Positions 44,090 to 55,319 of a DNA stretch of 64,000 nt are shown in pieces; the first letter of the stretch is position 1, and each line of letters starts with the position of its first letter. The notes beneath the pieces are model-generated. The model was not told the DNA's origin. It made no database searches and saw only the letters and a program-made list of their open reading frames with translations. Origin of the DNA: Erwinia endophytica (GTDB lineage Bacteria; Pseudomonadota; Gammaproteobacteria; Enterobacterales; Enterobacteriaceae); NCBI RefSeq assembly GCF_009295515.1, contig NZ_RQVV01000003.1, forward strand, positions 242,111-306,110. The letters are read 5' to 3'. A program made the position numbers and the translations under genes.

Positions 44090-44114
44090 TCCTGCCGACT
44101 GGTACTGGCAAATT

Positions 44115-44140
44115 CCCCGTCTCTGTGATGGGGTTTTTAT
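44115..44140 (+). terminator. hns terminator
   Basis: CCCCGTC-TCTGT-GATGGGG stem-loop followed by TTTTTAT, 25 bp after the hns stop. Confidence 0.88.
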
Positions 44141-44212
44141 TTACGACGCCCTATTCTCATCTGTACCCCATAAAAAGAAAGTCATTCTCTCTTCCTGTTT
44201 ATTTACCGGCCA

Positions 44213-45220
44213 TCAAACCTGATAAAACGAACGGTACCAATTGACGAAACGTGCAATCCCTTCATCAACACGGGTCTGAGGTCTGAATCTAATAGCGTTA
44301 TACAACGCGGTCGTATCCGCACTGGTGTCCAGTACGTCCCCCGGTTGCATTGGCAGCATATTTTTGTTCGCGGTTATCCCCAATGCCTTTTCCAACGCGG
44401 CAATATAATCCATTAACGTCACCGGATGACTGTTACCGATATTATAAATCTGGTAGGGCGCAGAACTGGTCGCCGGACTTCCCTCTTCTACCGTCCAGTT
44501 GGCATCTGGTTGCGGAATAACATCTTGCAGTCTGACAATCGCTTCGGCAATATCATCAATATAAGTAAAATCACGACGCATCTGACCATTGTTATACACA
44601 TCGATCGGCTCTCCAGCGATCATTGCACGGGTGAATTTAAACAGTGCCATGTCAGGTCGCCCCCATGGTCCATACACCGTAAAAAAGCGCAAGCCTGTGG
44701 TTGGGATGCCGTAAAGGTGCGAATAAGTATGAGACATCAGCTCATTGGCTTTCTTGGTCGCGGCATACAGTGAAACTGGATGATCCACTGAATCATCAGT
44801 AGAGAATGGCAATTTACGGTTAAGACCGTAAACCGAACTGGAGGACGCATACAGCAGGTGACCAATCTTATTGTGACGACATCCTTCGAGAATGTTCAGA
44901 TGGCCAATCAGGTTAGCATCAGCATAAACCAACGGATTATCCAGCGAATAACGGACCCCCGCCTGAGCGCCCAAGTGAATAACCCGCTCGAATCCACCCT
45001 CACAAAAGAGTGTGGCTATCCCTTCTCTGTCGGCAAGATCCAGCCGAATGAAGGTAAATGCGGAATACGGTTTAAGTAAATCAAGGCGGGCCAGCTTGAG
45101 TTTGACATCGTAGTAATCATTCAGGTTGTCGATGCCGACAACCTGGTGACCGGCGTTGAGCAAGCGTTCCGCTACATGGAAGCCTATAAATCCCGCTACG
45201 CCAGTCACCAGAAATTTCAT
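44213..45220 (-). CDS. UDP-glucuronate 4-epimerase-like NAD-dependent epimerase
   Basis: 335 aa, extended short-chain dehydrogenase fold. NAD-binding GVAGFIGFHVAERLL (residues 7-21), active-site SSSSVYG near 125 and YAATKKANELM (Tyr-x3-Lys) near 150, and TVYGPWGRPDMALFKFTRAM. This pattern and length match UDP-glucuronate 4-epimerases, giving UDP-galacturonate for lipopolysaccharide or capsule. The adjacent ugd supplies UDP-glucuronate and galU supplies UDP-glucose, so three consecutive leftward genes make one pathway. Fourteen bp separate it from ugd. Confidence 0.87.
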   Translation of the reverse strand: MKFLVTGVAGFIGFHVAERLLNAGHQVVGIDNLNDYYDVKLKLARLDLLKPYSAFTFIRLDLADREGIATLFCEGGFERVIHLGAQAGVRYSLDNPLVYADANLIGHLNILEGCRHNKIGHLLYASSSSVYGLNRKLPFSTDDSVDHPVSLYAATKKANELMSHTYSHLYGIPTTGLRFFTVYGPWGRPDMALFKFTRAMIAGEPIDVYNNGQMRRDFTYIDDIAEAIVRLQDVIPQPDANWTVEEGSPATSSAPYQIYNIGNSHPVTLMDYIAALEKALGITANKNMLPMQPGDVLDTSADTTALYNAIRFRPQTRVDEGIARFVNWYRSFYQV

Positions 45221-45234
45221 ACTACCCTCGTCAA

Positions 45235-46575
45235 TTATGCAATTTGAATAGAAGCACCACGGCCGATTGCATAATAAACAAAACCGCGTTTGCTGAGTCT
45301 CTCCGGATCATACAGGTTACGACCATCAAAAATCACGGGTTCTTTCAGCGCATGTTTAATGACGTCAAAATCCGGTGCGCGGAAATTCTGCCATTCAGTA
45401 CAGATAACCAACGCATCAGCTCCCTGTAACGCGGCTTCTTTGGTCCCCATCAACTTCAGATCGCTGCGGTTGCCATAAATGCGCTGAGCCTCGTCCATGG
45501 CTTCCGGATCGAAAGCCTGAACGCTGGCGCCCGCCTGCCACAGTGATTCCATCAGCACACGGCTTGAAGCTTCACGCATATCATCGGTATTGGGTTTAAA
45601 TGACAACCCCCACAGCGCAAAGGTTTTGCCCTGAAGATTATCGCCAAAATGACGTTTAATAAAGGTTGGCAACTTCGTTTTCTGTGCGTTGTTGACATCC
45701 TCAACCGCTTGCAGCAAACGAGGCTGGTAACCAATTTGTTCAGCCGTGCGAATCAACGCCTGCACATCTTTCGGGAAACATGAACCACCATAGCCGCAGC
45801 CAGGATAGATGAACGAGTAACCAATACGGGAATCAGAACCGATACCCTGACGCACTTTCTCGACATCCGCACCCAGGCGCTCAGCCAGGTTGGAAATTTC
45901 ATTCATAAAGCTGATTTTAGTCGCCAGCATACAGTTAGCGGCATACTTGGTCAGCTCAGCACTGCGAATATCCATCAGGATCATGCGATCGTGATTACGG
46001 TTAAACGGTTCGTACAATTCACGTAACAGTTCAACAACGTCTTCATTGTCCGTCCCCACCACAATACGCTCAGGACGCATGCAGTCAGCCACTGCCGCAC
46101 CTTCCTTGAGGAATTCCGGATTAGAGACCACATCAAAGGGAATATCCGCACCGCGTGCTTTCAGTGTCTCGCTCATCACCGCGCGAACACGATCAGCCGT
46201 GCCGACAGGAACGGTCGATTTATCGATAACGACTTTATGACCGTCCATATGCTGTGCAATAGTACGCGCGACGGCAGTAACATATTTCAGGTCCGCAGAC
46301 CCGTCTTCATCCGGCGGCGTACCCACAGCGATAAACTGCATAACACCGTGCTTCACGCCCTCTTCCGCGTTGGTGGAAAATTTGAGTCGGGCCGACTCAT
46401 AATTCTGCATCACCAGAGGCGTCAAACCCGGTTCATAAATAGGAATGATCCCTTTCTTTAAATTCTCGACTTTATTTTCGTCGACATCGATGCAAAGAAC
46501 GTCATGCCCGACTTCGGCCAGAACCGCAGCCTGAACCAGACCAACATAGCCGATACCAAATACGGTGACTTTCAT
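45235..46575 (-). CDS. ugd: UDP-glucose 6-dehydrogenase
   Basis: 446 aa. NAD-binding [20 protein letters not shown] at residues 4-23, the catalytic Cys in [16 protein letters not shown] near residue 264, and the C-terminal UDP-binding [19 protein letters not shown]. Oxidises UDP-glucose to UDP-glucuronate with two NAD. The length is of the longer branch (about 446 aa), different from the 388-aa E. coli capsule enzyme. 26 bp after galU. Confidence 0.95.
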   Translation of the reverse strand: MKVTVFGIGYVGLVQAAVLAEVGHDVLCIDVDENKVENLKKGIIPIYEPGLTPLVMQNYESARLKFSTNAEEGVKHGVMQFIAVGTPPDEDGSADLKYVTAVARTIAQHMDGHKVVIDKSTVPVGTADRVRAVMSETLKARGADIPFDVVSNPEFLKEGAAVADCMRPERIVVGTDNEDVVELLRELYEPFNRNHDRMILMDIRSAELTKYAANCMLATKISFMNEISNLAERLGADVEKVRQGIGSDSRIGYSFIYPGCGYGGSCFPKDVQALIRTAEQIGYQPRLLQAVEDVNNAQKTKLPTFIKRHFGDNLQGKTFALWGLSFKPNTDDMREASSRVLMESLWQAGASVQAFDPEAMDEAQRIYGNRSDLKLMGTKEAALQGADALVICTEWQNFRAPDFDVIKHALKEPVIFDGRNLYDPERLSKRGFVYYAIGRGASIQIA

Positions 46576-46601
46576 TGAATTGTCTCGGTTAGAAATTGAA
46601 T

Positions 46602-47510
46602 TTATTTTTTATTGCCAACAGTGCCTTCCAGCCACGCTTTAAAATCGCTGCCTAACGTATCATGACGCACTCCGTACTCGACAAAAGCCTGCATATAGCC
46701 CAGTTTATTACCGCAATCATGGCTCACGCCTTTCAGGTGATAAGCTTCAACGGTCTCTTTATCCATCAGCATCGCGATGGAGTCGGTCAGTTGGATCTCA
46801 TCACCCGCACCTGGAGGCGTCTTAGCCAGCAGTGGCCAAATATCCGCCGACAGTACGTAACGCCCCACAACGGCCAGGTTAGAAGGGGCCTTATCCGCTT
46901 TAGGCTTCTCAACCACACCCACCATCGGGGCGCTCTGTCCCGCGCTCAGCTCAGCACCCTGGCAGTCAACCACACCATAGGCCGTAACATCGTCAACAGG
47001 CTCTACCATTATCTGGCTGTGACCGGTTTCATCAAAACGACGCATCATCTCGGCCAGGTTATCTTTAGCCAGGTTTGATTCATACTCATCAATGATCACG
47101 TCTGGCAGGATAACGGCAACCGGCTCGTTACCGACCACTGGGTAGGCACACATGACCGCATGACCCAGACCTTTCGCCAGGCCCTGACGAACCTGCATGA
47201 TGGTGACATGGGGTGGACAAATCGACTGGATCTCTTCAAGCAACTGACGCTTAACGCGTTTCTCCAGCATCGCCTCCAGTTCAAAACTGGTATCGAAGTG
47301 GTTTTCAATAGAGTTTTTAGATGAGTGCGTGACCAGCACAATCTCATTGATCCCTGCAGCGATACACTCGTTAACGACATATTGAATTAACGGCTTATCG
47401 ACCAGCGGCAACATTTCTTTCGGAATGGCTTTGGTCGCTGGCAGCATTCGCGTTCCCAAGCCCGCTACCGGGATAACCGCTTTTTTTACTTTGGACTTAT
47501 AGGCAGACAT
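46602..47510 (-). CDS. galU: UTP-glucose-1-phosphate uridylyltransferase
   Basis: 302 aa, equal to E. coli GalU. Nucleotidyltransferase signature [20 protein letters not shown] at residues 14-33, then [18 protein letters not shown] and [16 protein letters not shown]. Makes UDP-glucose, the precursor for ugd and the epimerase downstream in the same orientation. Confidence 0.97.
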   Translation of the reverse strand: MSAYKSKVKKAVIPVAGLGTRMLPATKAIPKEMLPLVDKPLIQYVVNECIAAGINEIVLVTHSSKNSIENHFDTSFELEAMLEKRVKRQLLEEIQSICPPHVTIMQVRQGLAKGLGHAVMCAYPVVGNEPVAVILPDVIIDEYESNLAKDNLAEMMRRFDETGHSQIMVEPVDDVTAYGVVDCQGAELSAGQSAPMVGVVEKPKADKAPSNLAVVGRYVLSADIWPLLAKTPPGAGDEIQLTDSIAMLMDKETVEAYHLKGVSHDCGNKLGYMQAFVEYGVRHDTLGSDFKAWLEGTVGNKK

Positions 47511-47649
47511 CTAAGTACCTCTCTTTAATAGGTCGTTCAAGCTATTACTTGATATGTCGAGTTAAAAAACGCCTTGAGTATATCAGTGGAAGCTTGAAGG
47601 ATTTATCCTGAATAAACCATTTCAACGTAAATTAAGACTATTACCTAAG

Positions 47650-47692
47650 TGTAAAACTTATCACTGGCCCTGTCTTCCCGGTCCAGTGATAA
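47650..47692 (-). terminator. rssB terminator
   Basis: Perfect 10-bp stem TTATCACTGG / CCAGTGATAA (47658-47667, 47683-47692) with a 15-base loop; on the minus strand it is followed by GTTTTAC. It lies just beyond the rssB stop. Confidence 0.75.
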
Positions 47693-47707
47693 AATAAGAC
47701 GGGATGC

Positions 47708-48721
47708 TCAATTCGTGGACAACATCAGGCGCAATCTGCCTCCGGCGCCCCATACCTGGCATTGCCAGGCGTCGCATTTCTGGCTGACCTGATTAAGATG
47801 TGTACTGCCTAACGTGCCAAGAGGAACACCATTACTGAGTTGTATTTGATGAGAATTAATAATCAGCGTGGCATTGAGTCCCGCAGAGACCAGAACCAGA
47901 TTTTTTAACCCCTGGTGATAGTAACCCACCAATAAAGGGAACTGACCTTGTAGATTCGCCTGACGCAAAAGTAGATTGACCTGTTTTAACAATCCATTTA
48001 ATTCCGGCAGGCGCTGCGCCTGACCCGACAATTGCTCCTGTAACAATCCATTAAATAATGCGCGCAGTAATAATGCGGCAAGAACGCCATTATCTCCCGC
48101 CCTCGTGACATCTAAACAATAAAACGCCAGATCATTTTCAGAAAGTGCCGCCACATCCAGTACCAGTCCGGGTTGCTCCGCCATAGTTAACTGGCGATAA
48201 TTAATACGGCAATGGGCAATGGTCTGCTGAACCGGGGGCTGGAGCTGTTTAAGCAACTTAGCTGCCGCCTGCGGATCACGAACCAGCGCATCCCAGTCCT
48301 GAAAGAGTTGCTCGTCTTCTTCAACTTTAGAGGTAAACATTGATGGGTACAGACATTCGTAAACCACTTCACGCAGACGTCCAAGATCGTTGAGTGGTTT
48401 GAGCAATACATCCTGCACACCAAGACGCAGGACTCGGGCGATATCCGCCATATTTTCCGTGGCAGAGATGACCAGGACAGGAATGACGTTACCATGGCTA
48501 CGCAGATGCCCGACCAACTTGATACCATCCATGCGCGGCATCGCCAGATCACAGATTATCAAATCATAGGAATGGTATTTCATCTTCTCAAGGGCCTGAA
48601 GCCCATCATCTGCCAGTGTGATAACCGCACCAAGCGAATCCAAAAAGTTATCCAGCAGAGAGCGGAAAACGATTTCGTCTTCAACGATCAGAATGTGTTT
48701 TCCACCTAATGGTTTATCCAT
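47708..48721 (-). CDS. rssB: Response-regulator adaptor for RpoS degradation
   Basis: 337 aa from ATG at 48721, behind a GGGGGG ribosome binding site; identical in length to E. coli RssB. Receiver domain at residues 8-125 with the phospho-acceptor Asp58 in DLIICDLAMPRMDG, followed by a pseudophosphatase-like C-terminal domain. Delivers sigma-S to ClpXP. Confidence 0.95.
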   Translation of the reverse strand: MDKPLGGKHILIVEDEIVFRSLLDNFLDSLGAVITLADDGLQALEKMKYHSYDLIICDLAMPRMDGIKLVGHLRSHGNVIPVLVISATENMADIARVLRLGVQDVLLKPLNDLGRLREVVYECLYPSMFTSKVEEDEQLFQDWDALVRDPQAAAKLLKQLQPPVQQTIAHCRINYRQLTMAEQPGLVLDVAALSENDLAFYCLDVTRAGDNGVLAALLLRALFNGLLQEQLSGQAQRLPELNGLLKQVNLLLRQANLQGQFPLLVGYYHQGLKNLVLVSAGLNATLIINSHQIQLSNGVPLGTLGSTHLNQVSQKCDAWQCQVWGAGGRLRLMLSTN

Positions 48722-48800
48722 TATCCCCCCCTGTACGCCGGATAACACAATAGTGGCTCATAAACCACAATTGCGCCTCTTACATTTACCTGATGTACGA

Positions 48801-49733
48801 TCATTTCCCACCTGACCATTCTTGTTGACGGACCAACAGGAGAAGTTCATCCATCTTCTTCTCCACCGCGAGCTTTCCTGCTTCTATAGCTTCTTCCGCC
48901 CGATGAAAATCCAGCGTGGAAATCTGTGGACAAAATGGTTGGATCAGCACATCGGGTGGGTCACCCGCCATGCGGCTACGCTTGACGCGGTTCTCCAATA
49001 CCTGAATAGAGGTAGACATAATTTCCATCGCGCCTGGCGTCTGATTGACCTTACGCTGCGAGACTCTGGCCAGACTCTGTTTCAGCCTGCCGCTCCAACT
49101 GTTTACCGCTATCGTGGATTCATCCTCCCCGGTGTCTGTGGACTGAGGCGTTACGGACAACAGTTCCTGCTGCATCAAGTGGGCATCGTGTTGGAGATCT
49201 ACCGCAATAACAATATCAGCGCCAAGCGCCCGGGTTAAGGAGATGGGAACAGGATTGACCACCGCACCATCGACCAGCCAGTAGCCATTCCACGCGACGG
49301 GCGCCAACAGGCCTGGCATACTACATGAAGCCCGGACAGCCTGATGTAAATCGCCCTCGGTAAGCCAGAGCTCCCTGCCAGTACTGAGGTTGGTCGTGAC
49401 CACGCCAAATGGCATAGCGCATTGCTCAATCAGGTCATGTTTTATCAACCAACGGACATGATTGAAGACACGCTCTCCCCTGAGCAACCCTCCCCGGCGC
49501 CATGAGAAATCCATCAAGCGGATGACATCCCAGTAGCTGAATGAACGAACCCAGTTTTCCAACAATGACATACGATGACTGACACAGGCTGCGCCAACAA
49601 GCGCACCAACAGAACATCCGGCCACCACATCGACCTGAATTCCAGCCTTTTCCAGCGCATTGATTACGCCAATATGCGCCCATCCCTTGGCTGCACCGGA
49701 CCCCAGTGCCAGTCCTATTTTAACCTGTCTCAT
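48801..49733 (-). CDS. rssA: Patatin-like phospholipase family protein RssA
   Basis: 310 aa. Oxyanion-hole motif GSGAAKGWAHIG at residues 11-22, nucleophile elbow GCSVGALVG and the catalytic Asp in LVDGAVVNPVP. Co-oriented with rssB as in E. coli, 79 bp upstream of it. Cytoplasmic or membrane-associated; the physiological substrate is not known. Confidence 0.93.
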   Translation of the reverse strand: MRQVKIGLALGSGAAKGWAHIGVINALEKAGIQVDVVAGCSVGALVGAACVSHRMSLLENWVRSFSYWDVIRLMDFSWRRGGLLRGERVFNHVRWLIKHDLIEQCAMPFGVVTTNLSTGRELWLTEGDLHQAVRASCSMPGLLAPVAWNGYWLVDGAVVNPVPISLTRALGADIVIAVDLQHDAHLMQQELLSVTPQSTDTGEDESTIAVNSWSGRLKQSLARVSQRKVNQTPGAMEIMSTSIQVLENRVKRSRMAGDPPDVLIQPFCPQISTLDFHRAEEAIEAGKLAVEKKMDELLLLVRQQEWSGGK

Positions 49734-49836
49734 TCAACCTCTGGTATTTGCCTGACTAACGAATGGCATCATTAATCCCTCTCAGTTACCATGACGCCCA
49801 AACAAACTTCAATGACCAAATACCCCAGGAGCTAAC

Positions 49837-50295
49837 GTGTCAAACTCTTGCCCATGCTGTAGCGGATTGGAGTATAGCCTATGTTGCCAACCCTATCTAA
49901 ACAGGGTGGCGGTTGCGCCCTCACCGGAAGCGTTAATGCGCTCCCGCTATACGGCTTATGTCCGCCAGGATGCGGATTACCTGATACAAACCTGGCATCC
50001 TTCTTGCGATGCACAACGTTTTAGCCCCAGTATTAAGCAGAGTTTTACGGCAACGAACTGGCTCAGTTTACATATTCTCACTACGGATGTATCGCCAGAT
50101 AAACCGGAGGGGTTTGTGACATTTTTTGCCCGTTTCTCTGAAAACCAACGAGAAAGCTTTATTTATGAACGTTCCCGCTTTATTCAACAAGAGCAACACT
50201 GGTATTATATTGACGGAATATACCCAGAAATTGGACGTAATGATCGGTGTCCATGTGGCTCCGGCAAAAAATTTAAGAAATGCTGCGGCCAGTAA
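49837..50295 (+). CDS. ychJ: YchJ, SEC-C motif protein
   Basis: 152 aa with GTG start supported by AGGAG six bases upstream. Zinc-binding SEC-C-like motifs at both ends: [13 protein letters not shown] at residues 5-17 and [18 protein letters not shown] at the C-terminus, with an NTF2-like middle ([20 protein letters not shown]). Function unknown, though SEC-C domains bind ribosome- or SecA-linked partners. Confidence 0.92.
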   Translation: MSNSCPCCSGLEYSLCCQPYLNRVAVAPSPEALMRSRYTAYVRQDADYLIQTWHPSCDAQRFSPSIKQSFTATNWLSLHILTTDVSPDKPEGFVTFFARFSENQRESFIYERSRFIQQEQHWYYIDGIYPEIGRNDRCPCGSGKKFKKCCGQ

Positions 50296-50339
50296 CGGCC
50301 CCATCTGATCACCAGTTGCTCGACAGGATTACCACCGCA

Positions 50340-51188
50340 ATGCAAGCGCAAACACTGCAACGAAAAGTTTTACGGACTATTTGCCCGGACGCAAAAGGCC
50401 TGATCGCTAAAATCACCAATATTTGTTACAATCACGAACTGAATATTGTACAAAATAATGAGTTTGTCGATCATCGTACCGGACGCTTTTTTATGCGTAC
50501 TGAACTGGAAGGCATCTTCAACGACAGTACGCTCCTCACCGATTTAGACGGCGCGTTGCCTGCGGGTGCTATCCGTGAGCTGAATCCAGCGGGTCGCCGT
50601 CGTATCGTTATTCTGGTCACCAAAGAAGCCCATTGTCTGGGTGACCTGCTGATGAAAAGCACCTATGGCGGACTGGACGTAGAGATCGCCGCCGTCATTG
50701 GCAACCATGAAACGCTGCGCACGCTGGTCGAACGCTTTGATATTCCGTTTATCCTGGTCAGCCATGAAGGCTTAACCCGTGAAGAACACGATAACAATAT
50801 GGTGAGGGAGATTGATCGCTATCAGCCAGACTACGTGGTGCTCGCCAAATATATGCGCGTGCTAACCCCCGCTTTTGTGCAGCGTTATCCTAATCAGATA
50901 ATCAATATTCATCACTCGTTCCTGCCAGCCTTCATTGGCGCTCGCCCTTACCATCAGGCTTACGAACGTGGGGTGAAGATCATTGGCGCAACCGCTCATT
51001 ACGTGAATGACAACCTGGACGAAGGACCGATCATCATGCAGGACGTGATTCATGTTGATCACACTTATACCGCGGAAGATATGATGCGCGCGGGTCGTGA
51101 TGTTGAGAAAAACGTTCTGAGCCGTGCCCTGTACCAGGTGCTGGCGCAACGGGTATTTGTCTACGGCAACCGTACTATTATTTTATAA
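50340..51188 (+). CDS. purU: Formyltetrahydrofolate deformylase
   Basis: 282 aa from ATG at 50340, chosen from homology (E. coli begins MHSLQRKVLRTICPD); the frame is open upstream to 50280. N-terminal ACT domain (residues 8-85), then the formyltransferase-like domain with RRRIVILVTKEAHCLGDLLM and NIHHSFLPAFIGARPYHQAY. Hydrolyses 10-formyl-tetrahydrofolate, supplying formate for PurT. Confidence 0.95.
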   Translation: MQAQTLQRKVLRTICPDAKGLIAKITNICYNHELNIVQNNEFVDHRTGRFFMRTELEGIFNDSTLLTDLDGALPAGAIRELNPAGRRRIVILVTKEAHCLGDLLMKSTYGGLDVEIAAVIGNHETLRTLVERFDIPFILVSHEGLTREEHDNNMVREIDRYQPDYVVLAKYMRVLTPAFVQRYPNQIINIHHSFLPAFIGARPYHQAYERGVKIIGATAHYVNDNLDEGPIIMQDVIHVDHTYTAEDMMRAGRDVEKNVLSRALYQVLAQRVFVYGNRTIIL

Positions 51189-51197
51189 ACGCAAACG

Positions 51198-51226
51198 ACT
51201 GCTGTTTTGCCCGACAAAACAGCAGT
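51198..51226. other. Inverted repeat after purU
   Basis: Perfect 11-bp arms ACTGCTGTTTT and AAAACAGCAGT around GCCCGAC, ten bases after the purU stop. The tail TAGCATAAAAAA lacks a T run, but the structure may still terminate or stabilise purU mRNA. Confidence 0.5.
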
Positions 51227-51271
51227 TAGCATAAAAAAACATCAAACGATATGCCTGCGCGAAATCCTCGC

Positions 51272-51299
51272 TTTACAGTCTCAGTTCATTTGATATGAT
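51272..51299 (+). promoter_or_regulatory. tRNA-Tyr promoter
   Basis: -35 TTTACA (51272-51277) and -10 TATGAT (51294-51299) separated by 16 bp, followed by a G/C-rich discriminator GCGCCCC. The layout and discriminator are those of the stringently controlled tyrT promoter of E. coli. Confidence 0.8.
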
Positions 51300-51361
51300 G
51301 CGCCCCGCCTGAGTGATCAGCAGCGAGGCTGGGATGTTTTAGCCAGTCCGTATTGCCCCAT

Positions 51362-51446
<85 letters not shown>

Positions 51447-51645
51447 TCATTATTCATCTGTATGACCGCGCCAGGCGAGCGTATTTCACTCCCCCCACAG
51501 GACGTAGATTTTCCCCATCAGGGTCAACATAACGTGATGCTGTACTGCCATTATCACTCGCGTCAACAAGCCATCTTTCAGTTTTAGTTCCACTTCACAT
51601 CTGCTACTATCCGCCACACTTTTTCCTCGCAAAGTGGCCGACGAA

Positions 51646-52452
51646 ATGAAATTTGTTTCTTTTAATATCAATGGGCTGCGTGCCCGCCCTCATCAACTTG
51701 CCGCCATCATTGAGCAGCACCAACCAGACGTTATTGGTCTGCAGGAAACGAAAGTTCACGACGACATGTTCCCACAGGAAGAGGTCGAGAAACTGGGTTA
51801 CAAGGTGTTTTTTCATGGGCAAAAAGGTCACTATGGTGTAGCGCTGCTCACTAAAGAGCAGCCGGTTAGGGTAAGTCGGGGCTTCCCTGGTGATGATGAA
51901 GATGCCCAGCGTCGTCTGATCATGGTGGATATCCCCAGCCCGAAGGGCAATATCTCCGTCATTAACGGTTACTTTCCTCAAGGGGAAAGCCGTGACCATC
52001 CCACCAAATTCCCGGCTAAAGAGAAATTCTATCGTGATCTGCAAAACTATCTTGAGCAGGAACAAAAAGCCGACAACCTGCTGCTGATCATGGGCGATAT
52101 GAATATTAGCGCAACTGATCTCGATATTGGCATCGGAGAAGAGAATCGCAAGCGCTGGTTACGCAGTGGAAAATGCTCATTCCTGCCGGAAGAACGTGAA
52201 TGGATGGCGAGTCTGATGAACTGGGGACTGGTAGACACCTGGCGGATGCAGCATGCGGACGTCAATGATCGTTTCTCATGGTTTGATTACCGCTCGAAAG
52301 GATTCGATGACAACCGTGGGCTACGGATAGATCTGCTGCTGGCCAGTTCCCCCCTCGCCAGGCATTGTGTCGCGACCGGTATCGACTACGATATCCGCGG
52401 AATGGAAAAACCGTCTGACCATGCGCCAGTCTGGGCGCAGTTCAGTTTCTGA
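51646..52452 (+). CDS. xthA: Exodeoxyribonuclease III
   Basis: 268 aa from ATG at 51646, same as E. coli. AP-endonuclease family motifs [24 protein letters not shown] (catalytic Glu), [13 protein letters not shown] and [15 protein letters not shown] (catalytic Asp and His). Main AP endonuclease and 3' exonuclease of base-excision repair. Confidence 0.96.
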   Translation: MKFVSFNINGLRARPHQLAAIIEQHQPDVIGLQETKVHDDMFPQEEVEKLGYKVFFHGQKGHYGVALLTKEQPVRVSRGFPGDDEDAQRRLIMVDIPSPKGNISVINGYFPQGESRDHPTKFPAKEKFYRDLQNYLEQEQKADNLLLIMGDMNISATDLDIGIGEENRKRWLRSGKCSFLPEEREWMASLMNWGLVDTWRMQHADVNDRFSWFDYRSKGFDDNRGLRIDLLLASSPLARHCVATGIDYDIRGMEKPSDHAPVWAQFSF

Positions 52453-52467
52453 CCACGCTGGCTGAAC

Positions 52468-52498
52468 GCAGGCGAAGGCATGACACAGCTTCGCCTGC
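52468..52498. terminator. Hairpin between convergent xthA and topB
   Basis: Perfect 10-bp stem GCAGGCGAAG / CTTCGCCTGC (52468-52477, 52489-52498) in the gap between the two stop codons. No T run follows in either direction, so termination efficiency is uncertain. Confidence 0.5.
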
Positions 52499-52513
52499 CT
52501 GACTGACGCCCCA

Positions 52514-54427
52514 TTATTCAGTTTTCCTGGTTTTTTTCGCGGTTGTCACTTTGCGTCGGGGTTCCGCCGCCGGCAGCCCACGAAATACGTGTTCGGTGGG
52601 CTGCACTCGCGCCTGATCAATCAGACTATGCAACGTCTCAATCAATGGCTGCATAAAATCCTGGTAGCGGCATTGTTTTTCACTGATTTTAGTCAGTGTG
52701 GACTCCCAGTGCGCCGTCATGTCCGGTCGCGCGGCCATCTCTGGCAGCGCGTGGATCAGTGCTCGCCCGGCTGGGGTTGCATGAATATACCGCCCTTTCT
52801 TGCTCAGGAACGCACGTTTAAACAGTAATTCAATAATTCCGGCGCGTGTCGCCTCAGTGCCCAGGCCATCGGTCGCTCGCAGGACTTTCTTTAAATCTTT
52901 GTCCTGTACGAAGCGGGCAATGCCCGTCATCGCTGATAACAGAGTGGCATCGGTAAACGGACGCGGCGGCTGAGTTTGCTTTTCCATCAACTCACCCCGC
53001 TCGCACAACAGTTCATCGCCTTTTGTCACCACCGGCAACGGCGTGCCATCATTTTCCTCATCACGTTCCTTGCTGCCCAGCAACGCCCGCCATCCCGCCT
53101 CAGCCAAAAAACGCGCTTTAGCGACAAACTTGCCACCCGCGATATTCAGCTCAATAACGCATTTGCGATAAACGGCATCGGGACAGAACTGCATCAAATA
53201 CTGGGTGGCGATCAGACGATAAATGTTGTTTTCATTCTCGCTCAGCCGGATTGGATTACTGCGCGCTGTCGGAATGATCGCGTGGTGCGCATCGACTTTT
53301 TTATCATCCCAGCAACGATTTTTCCGATCGACATCGAAATCCGCTGGCGGGTTCAAATCCGGCTGATGGGCGTTTATCGCATTTAAAACCGCCTGTCGGC
53401 CGACAAAATGCTCCTCCGGCAGATAGCGGCTATCCGAACGTGGATAGGTAATCAGTTTGTGCGTTTCATAGAGTTTCTGGCAAGTATCCAGTACCGTCTG
53501 CGCACTGAGGCCAAAGCGTTTCGCCGCTTCGATTTGCAGGCTCGACAGCGAAAATGGTAGCGGAGCCGTGTCGTTTTCGCGCTTATCATTGTAGCGGGTA
53601 ACCATCGCTGGCTGCCCGCCAATGCGTCCCACGACATGATCCGCCAGCGAACGATGCAGCAAGCGCCCTTCCTCATCCTGATAAGGTTCACAGGCGTCGC
53701 TTGGCTGCCAGAGTGCGACAAAACGCTCCTGTTGCGGCGTGACAATGTGCGCTTTGACCTCAAAGAAGTCTTTCGGCACAAAATTCTCAATCTCTTCATC
53801 GCGCCGCACGACCAGTCCCAATACCGGGGTTTGCACCCTTCCCACCGAGAGCACACCATCGTAACCCGCATTACGTCCGAGCAGCGTATAAGCCCGTGTC
53901 ATATTGATCCCGTACAGCCAGTCGGCTCTCGCCCTGGCCAGCGCGGAAACACATAAAGGGATAAACTCGCGATTCTCACGCAGACGCCCGACAGCCCGTT
54001 CGACAGCCGAGGGATTGAGGTCGTTAATCAAGCAACGCAATACCTTTTCACGCTTCTCCGGCGGCAGCGCCAGATAATCCAGCACTTCATCCACCAGCAA
54101 TTGTCCTTCACGATCAGGGTCACCCGCATGAATCACTTCGCTGGCCTGCTCAAGCAACCCTTCGATCACCTTGAGCTGTTTCGCCACCGAGGGCCGCGGT
54201 TGCAATTGCCATTTTTCCGGCACAATGGGTAAATCGGCCAGCGACCAGCGGGAAAAACGGCTGTTATAGCGGTCCGGTTGCGCCTGTTCCAACAAATGCC
54301 CCACGCACCAGGTGACCATATGATCGCTACCGCAGACGATATAGCCATCGCCCCGACGATGTGGTTTAGGTAAAACATCCGCGATGGCGCGGGCGAGGCT
54401 GGGTTTTTCGGCAATGAACAAACGCAT
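52514..54427 (-). CDS. topB: DNA topoisomerase III
   Basis: 637 aa from ATG at 54427; longer frames upstream lack homology. Toprim domain with [20 protein letters not shown], the active-site Tyr in [20 protein letters not shown], and the decatenation loop region. E. coli TopB is 653 aa; here the basic C-terminal tail is shorter and ends [14 protein letters not shown]. Decatenates replication and recombination intermediates. Confidence 0.95.
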   Translation of the reverse strand: MRLFIAEKPSLARAIADVLPKPHRRGDGYIVCGSDHMVTWCVGHLLEQAQPDRYNSRFSRWSLADLPIVPEKWQLQPRPSVAKQLKVIEGLLEQASEVIHAGDPDREGQLLVDEVLDYLALPPEKREKVLRCLINDLNPSAVERAVGRLRENREFIPLCVSALARARADWLYGINMTRAYTLLGRNAGYDGVLSVGRVQTPVLGLVVRRDEEIENFVPKDFFEVKAHIVTPQQERFVALWQPSDACEPYQDEEGRLLHRSLADHVVGRIGGQPAMVTRYNDKRENDTAPLPFSLSSLQIEAAKRFGLSAQTVLDTCQKLYETHKLITYPRSDSRYLPEEHFVGRQAVLNAINAHQPDLNPPADFDVDRKNRCWDDKKVDAHHAIIPTARSNPIRLSENENNIYRLIATQYLMQFCPDAVYRKCVIELNIAGGKFVAKARFLAEAGWRALLGSKERDEENDGTPLPVVTKGDELLCERGELMEKQTQPPRPFTDATLLSAMTGIARFVQDKDLKKVLRATDGLGTEATRAGIIELLFKRAFLSKKGRYIHATPAGRALIHALPEMAARPDMTAHWESTLTKISEKQCRYQDFMQPLIETLHSLIDQARVQPTEHVFRGLPAAEPRRKVTTAKKTRKTE

Positions 54428-54572
54428 CCGGCAGTGACTTCCTTCAAGGTTTAGCAATGTCATGGTAGCGTTTTTGTCAGGCAGAGGTAAGGCTCTCACC
54501 GACTGTTCGCTCAATATCCCGACAAATTGCTGCGCGGGACACAACCCTGCCGATTATGCAGAGGTTTGTCTT

Positions 54573-55124
54573 TCAGAAATAACTGACAAACGGTGCCGTT
54601 TCCGCAGGAAGGACGGTGGTGGAAGTTTTCAGTTGCGGCGTACCGAGGTAAAGAAACCCGACGATAGCATCCTGTTCCCGACAGTTAAAAGCCTGGCGTA
54701 CGGTTGGGTGCTCCGTCCAGATGCCACTGCGCCAGATACCGTTGAAGCCCTGGGCCAGCGCCGCCATTTGCATCGCCATAACCGCACAGCCAGCGGAAAC
54801 CATCTGCTCCCAGCGGGGAACCTTGGGGTGCGCTTCACAATGGGCGACCACCGTGATAATCATCGGTGCTCTGAACGGTGATTGCTGCGCTTTTTCTATC
54901 GCTTTATCGTCCATACGATCATGCCGCGCGGCGGTTTCCAGCAGCGTGCTGAAACGGTCACGTCCTTCCTTTTCGATAATAATGAAGCGCCACGGTTGCA
55001 ACGCCCCGTGATCCGGCGCGCGCATGCCAGCACGCAAAATATTTTCCAGCGCCGCTCCTGCCGGTGCAGGTTCACTTAAACGCGATGCAGAACGACGGTT
55101 AACCACTAAATCCAGTGCATCCAT
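54573..55124 (-). CDS. ydjA: Nitroreductase-family protein YdjA
   Basis: 183 aa, E. coli length. FMN-binding nitroreductase fold: [16 protein letters not shown] at the N-terminus, [20 protein letters not shown], and [15 protein letters not shown] in the second half. One of the smallest members of the family; physiological substrate unknown. Lies upstream of sppA on the opposite strand, the usual position. Confidence 0.93.
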   Translation of the reverse strand: MDALDLVVNRRSASRLSEPAPAGAALENILRAGMRAPDHGALQPWRFIIIEKEGRDRFSTLLETAARHDRMDDKAIEKAQQSPFRAPMIITVVAHCEAHPKVPRWEQMVSAGCAVMAMQMAALAQGFNGIWRSGIWTEHPTVRQAFNCREQDAIVGFLYLGTPQLKTSTTVLPAETAPFVSYF

Positions 55125-55319
55125 AATTAACTCCTGGTAATCATTTTCATTTGGCCGAAACTAGCACAGGATGATGATTTGTTACAGCATTGCAATTTTT
55201 CCTGCTGACAATTTTCCTCCTGCTATTTAGGATGTGTCTATCAACTATCCGCTTTGCGTCGTCTGTTTTTTTAACCGATGGGCGCTACAGGCTTTTTTTA
55301 TCGCGATTATGGAGAGCAT

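Noticed and set aside
51447..51645. Possible second tRNA-Tyr or small RNA as in the E. coli tyrT locus
   Set aside because: No second cloverleaf and no repeat of the tRNA 3' end was found.
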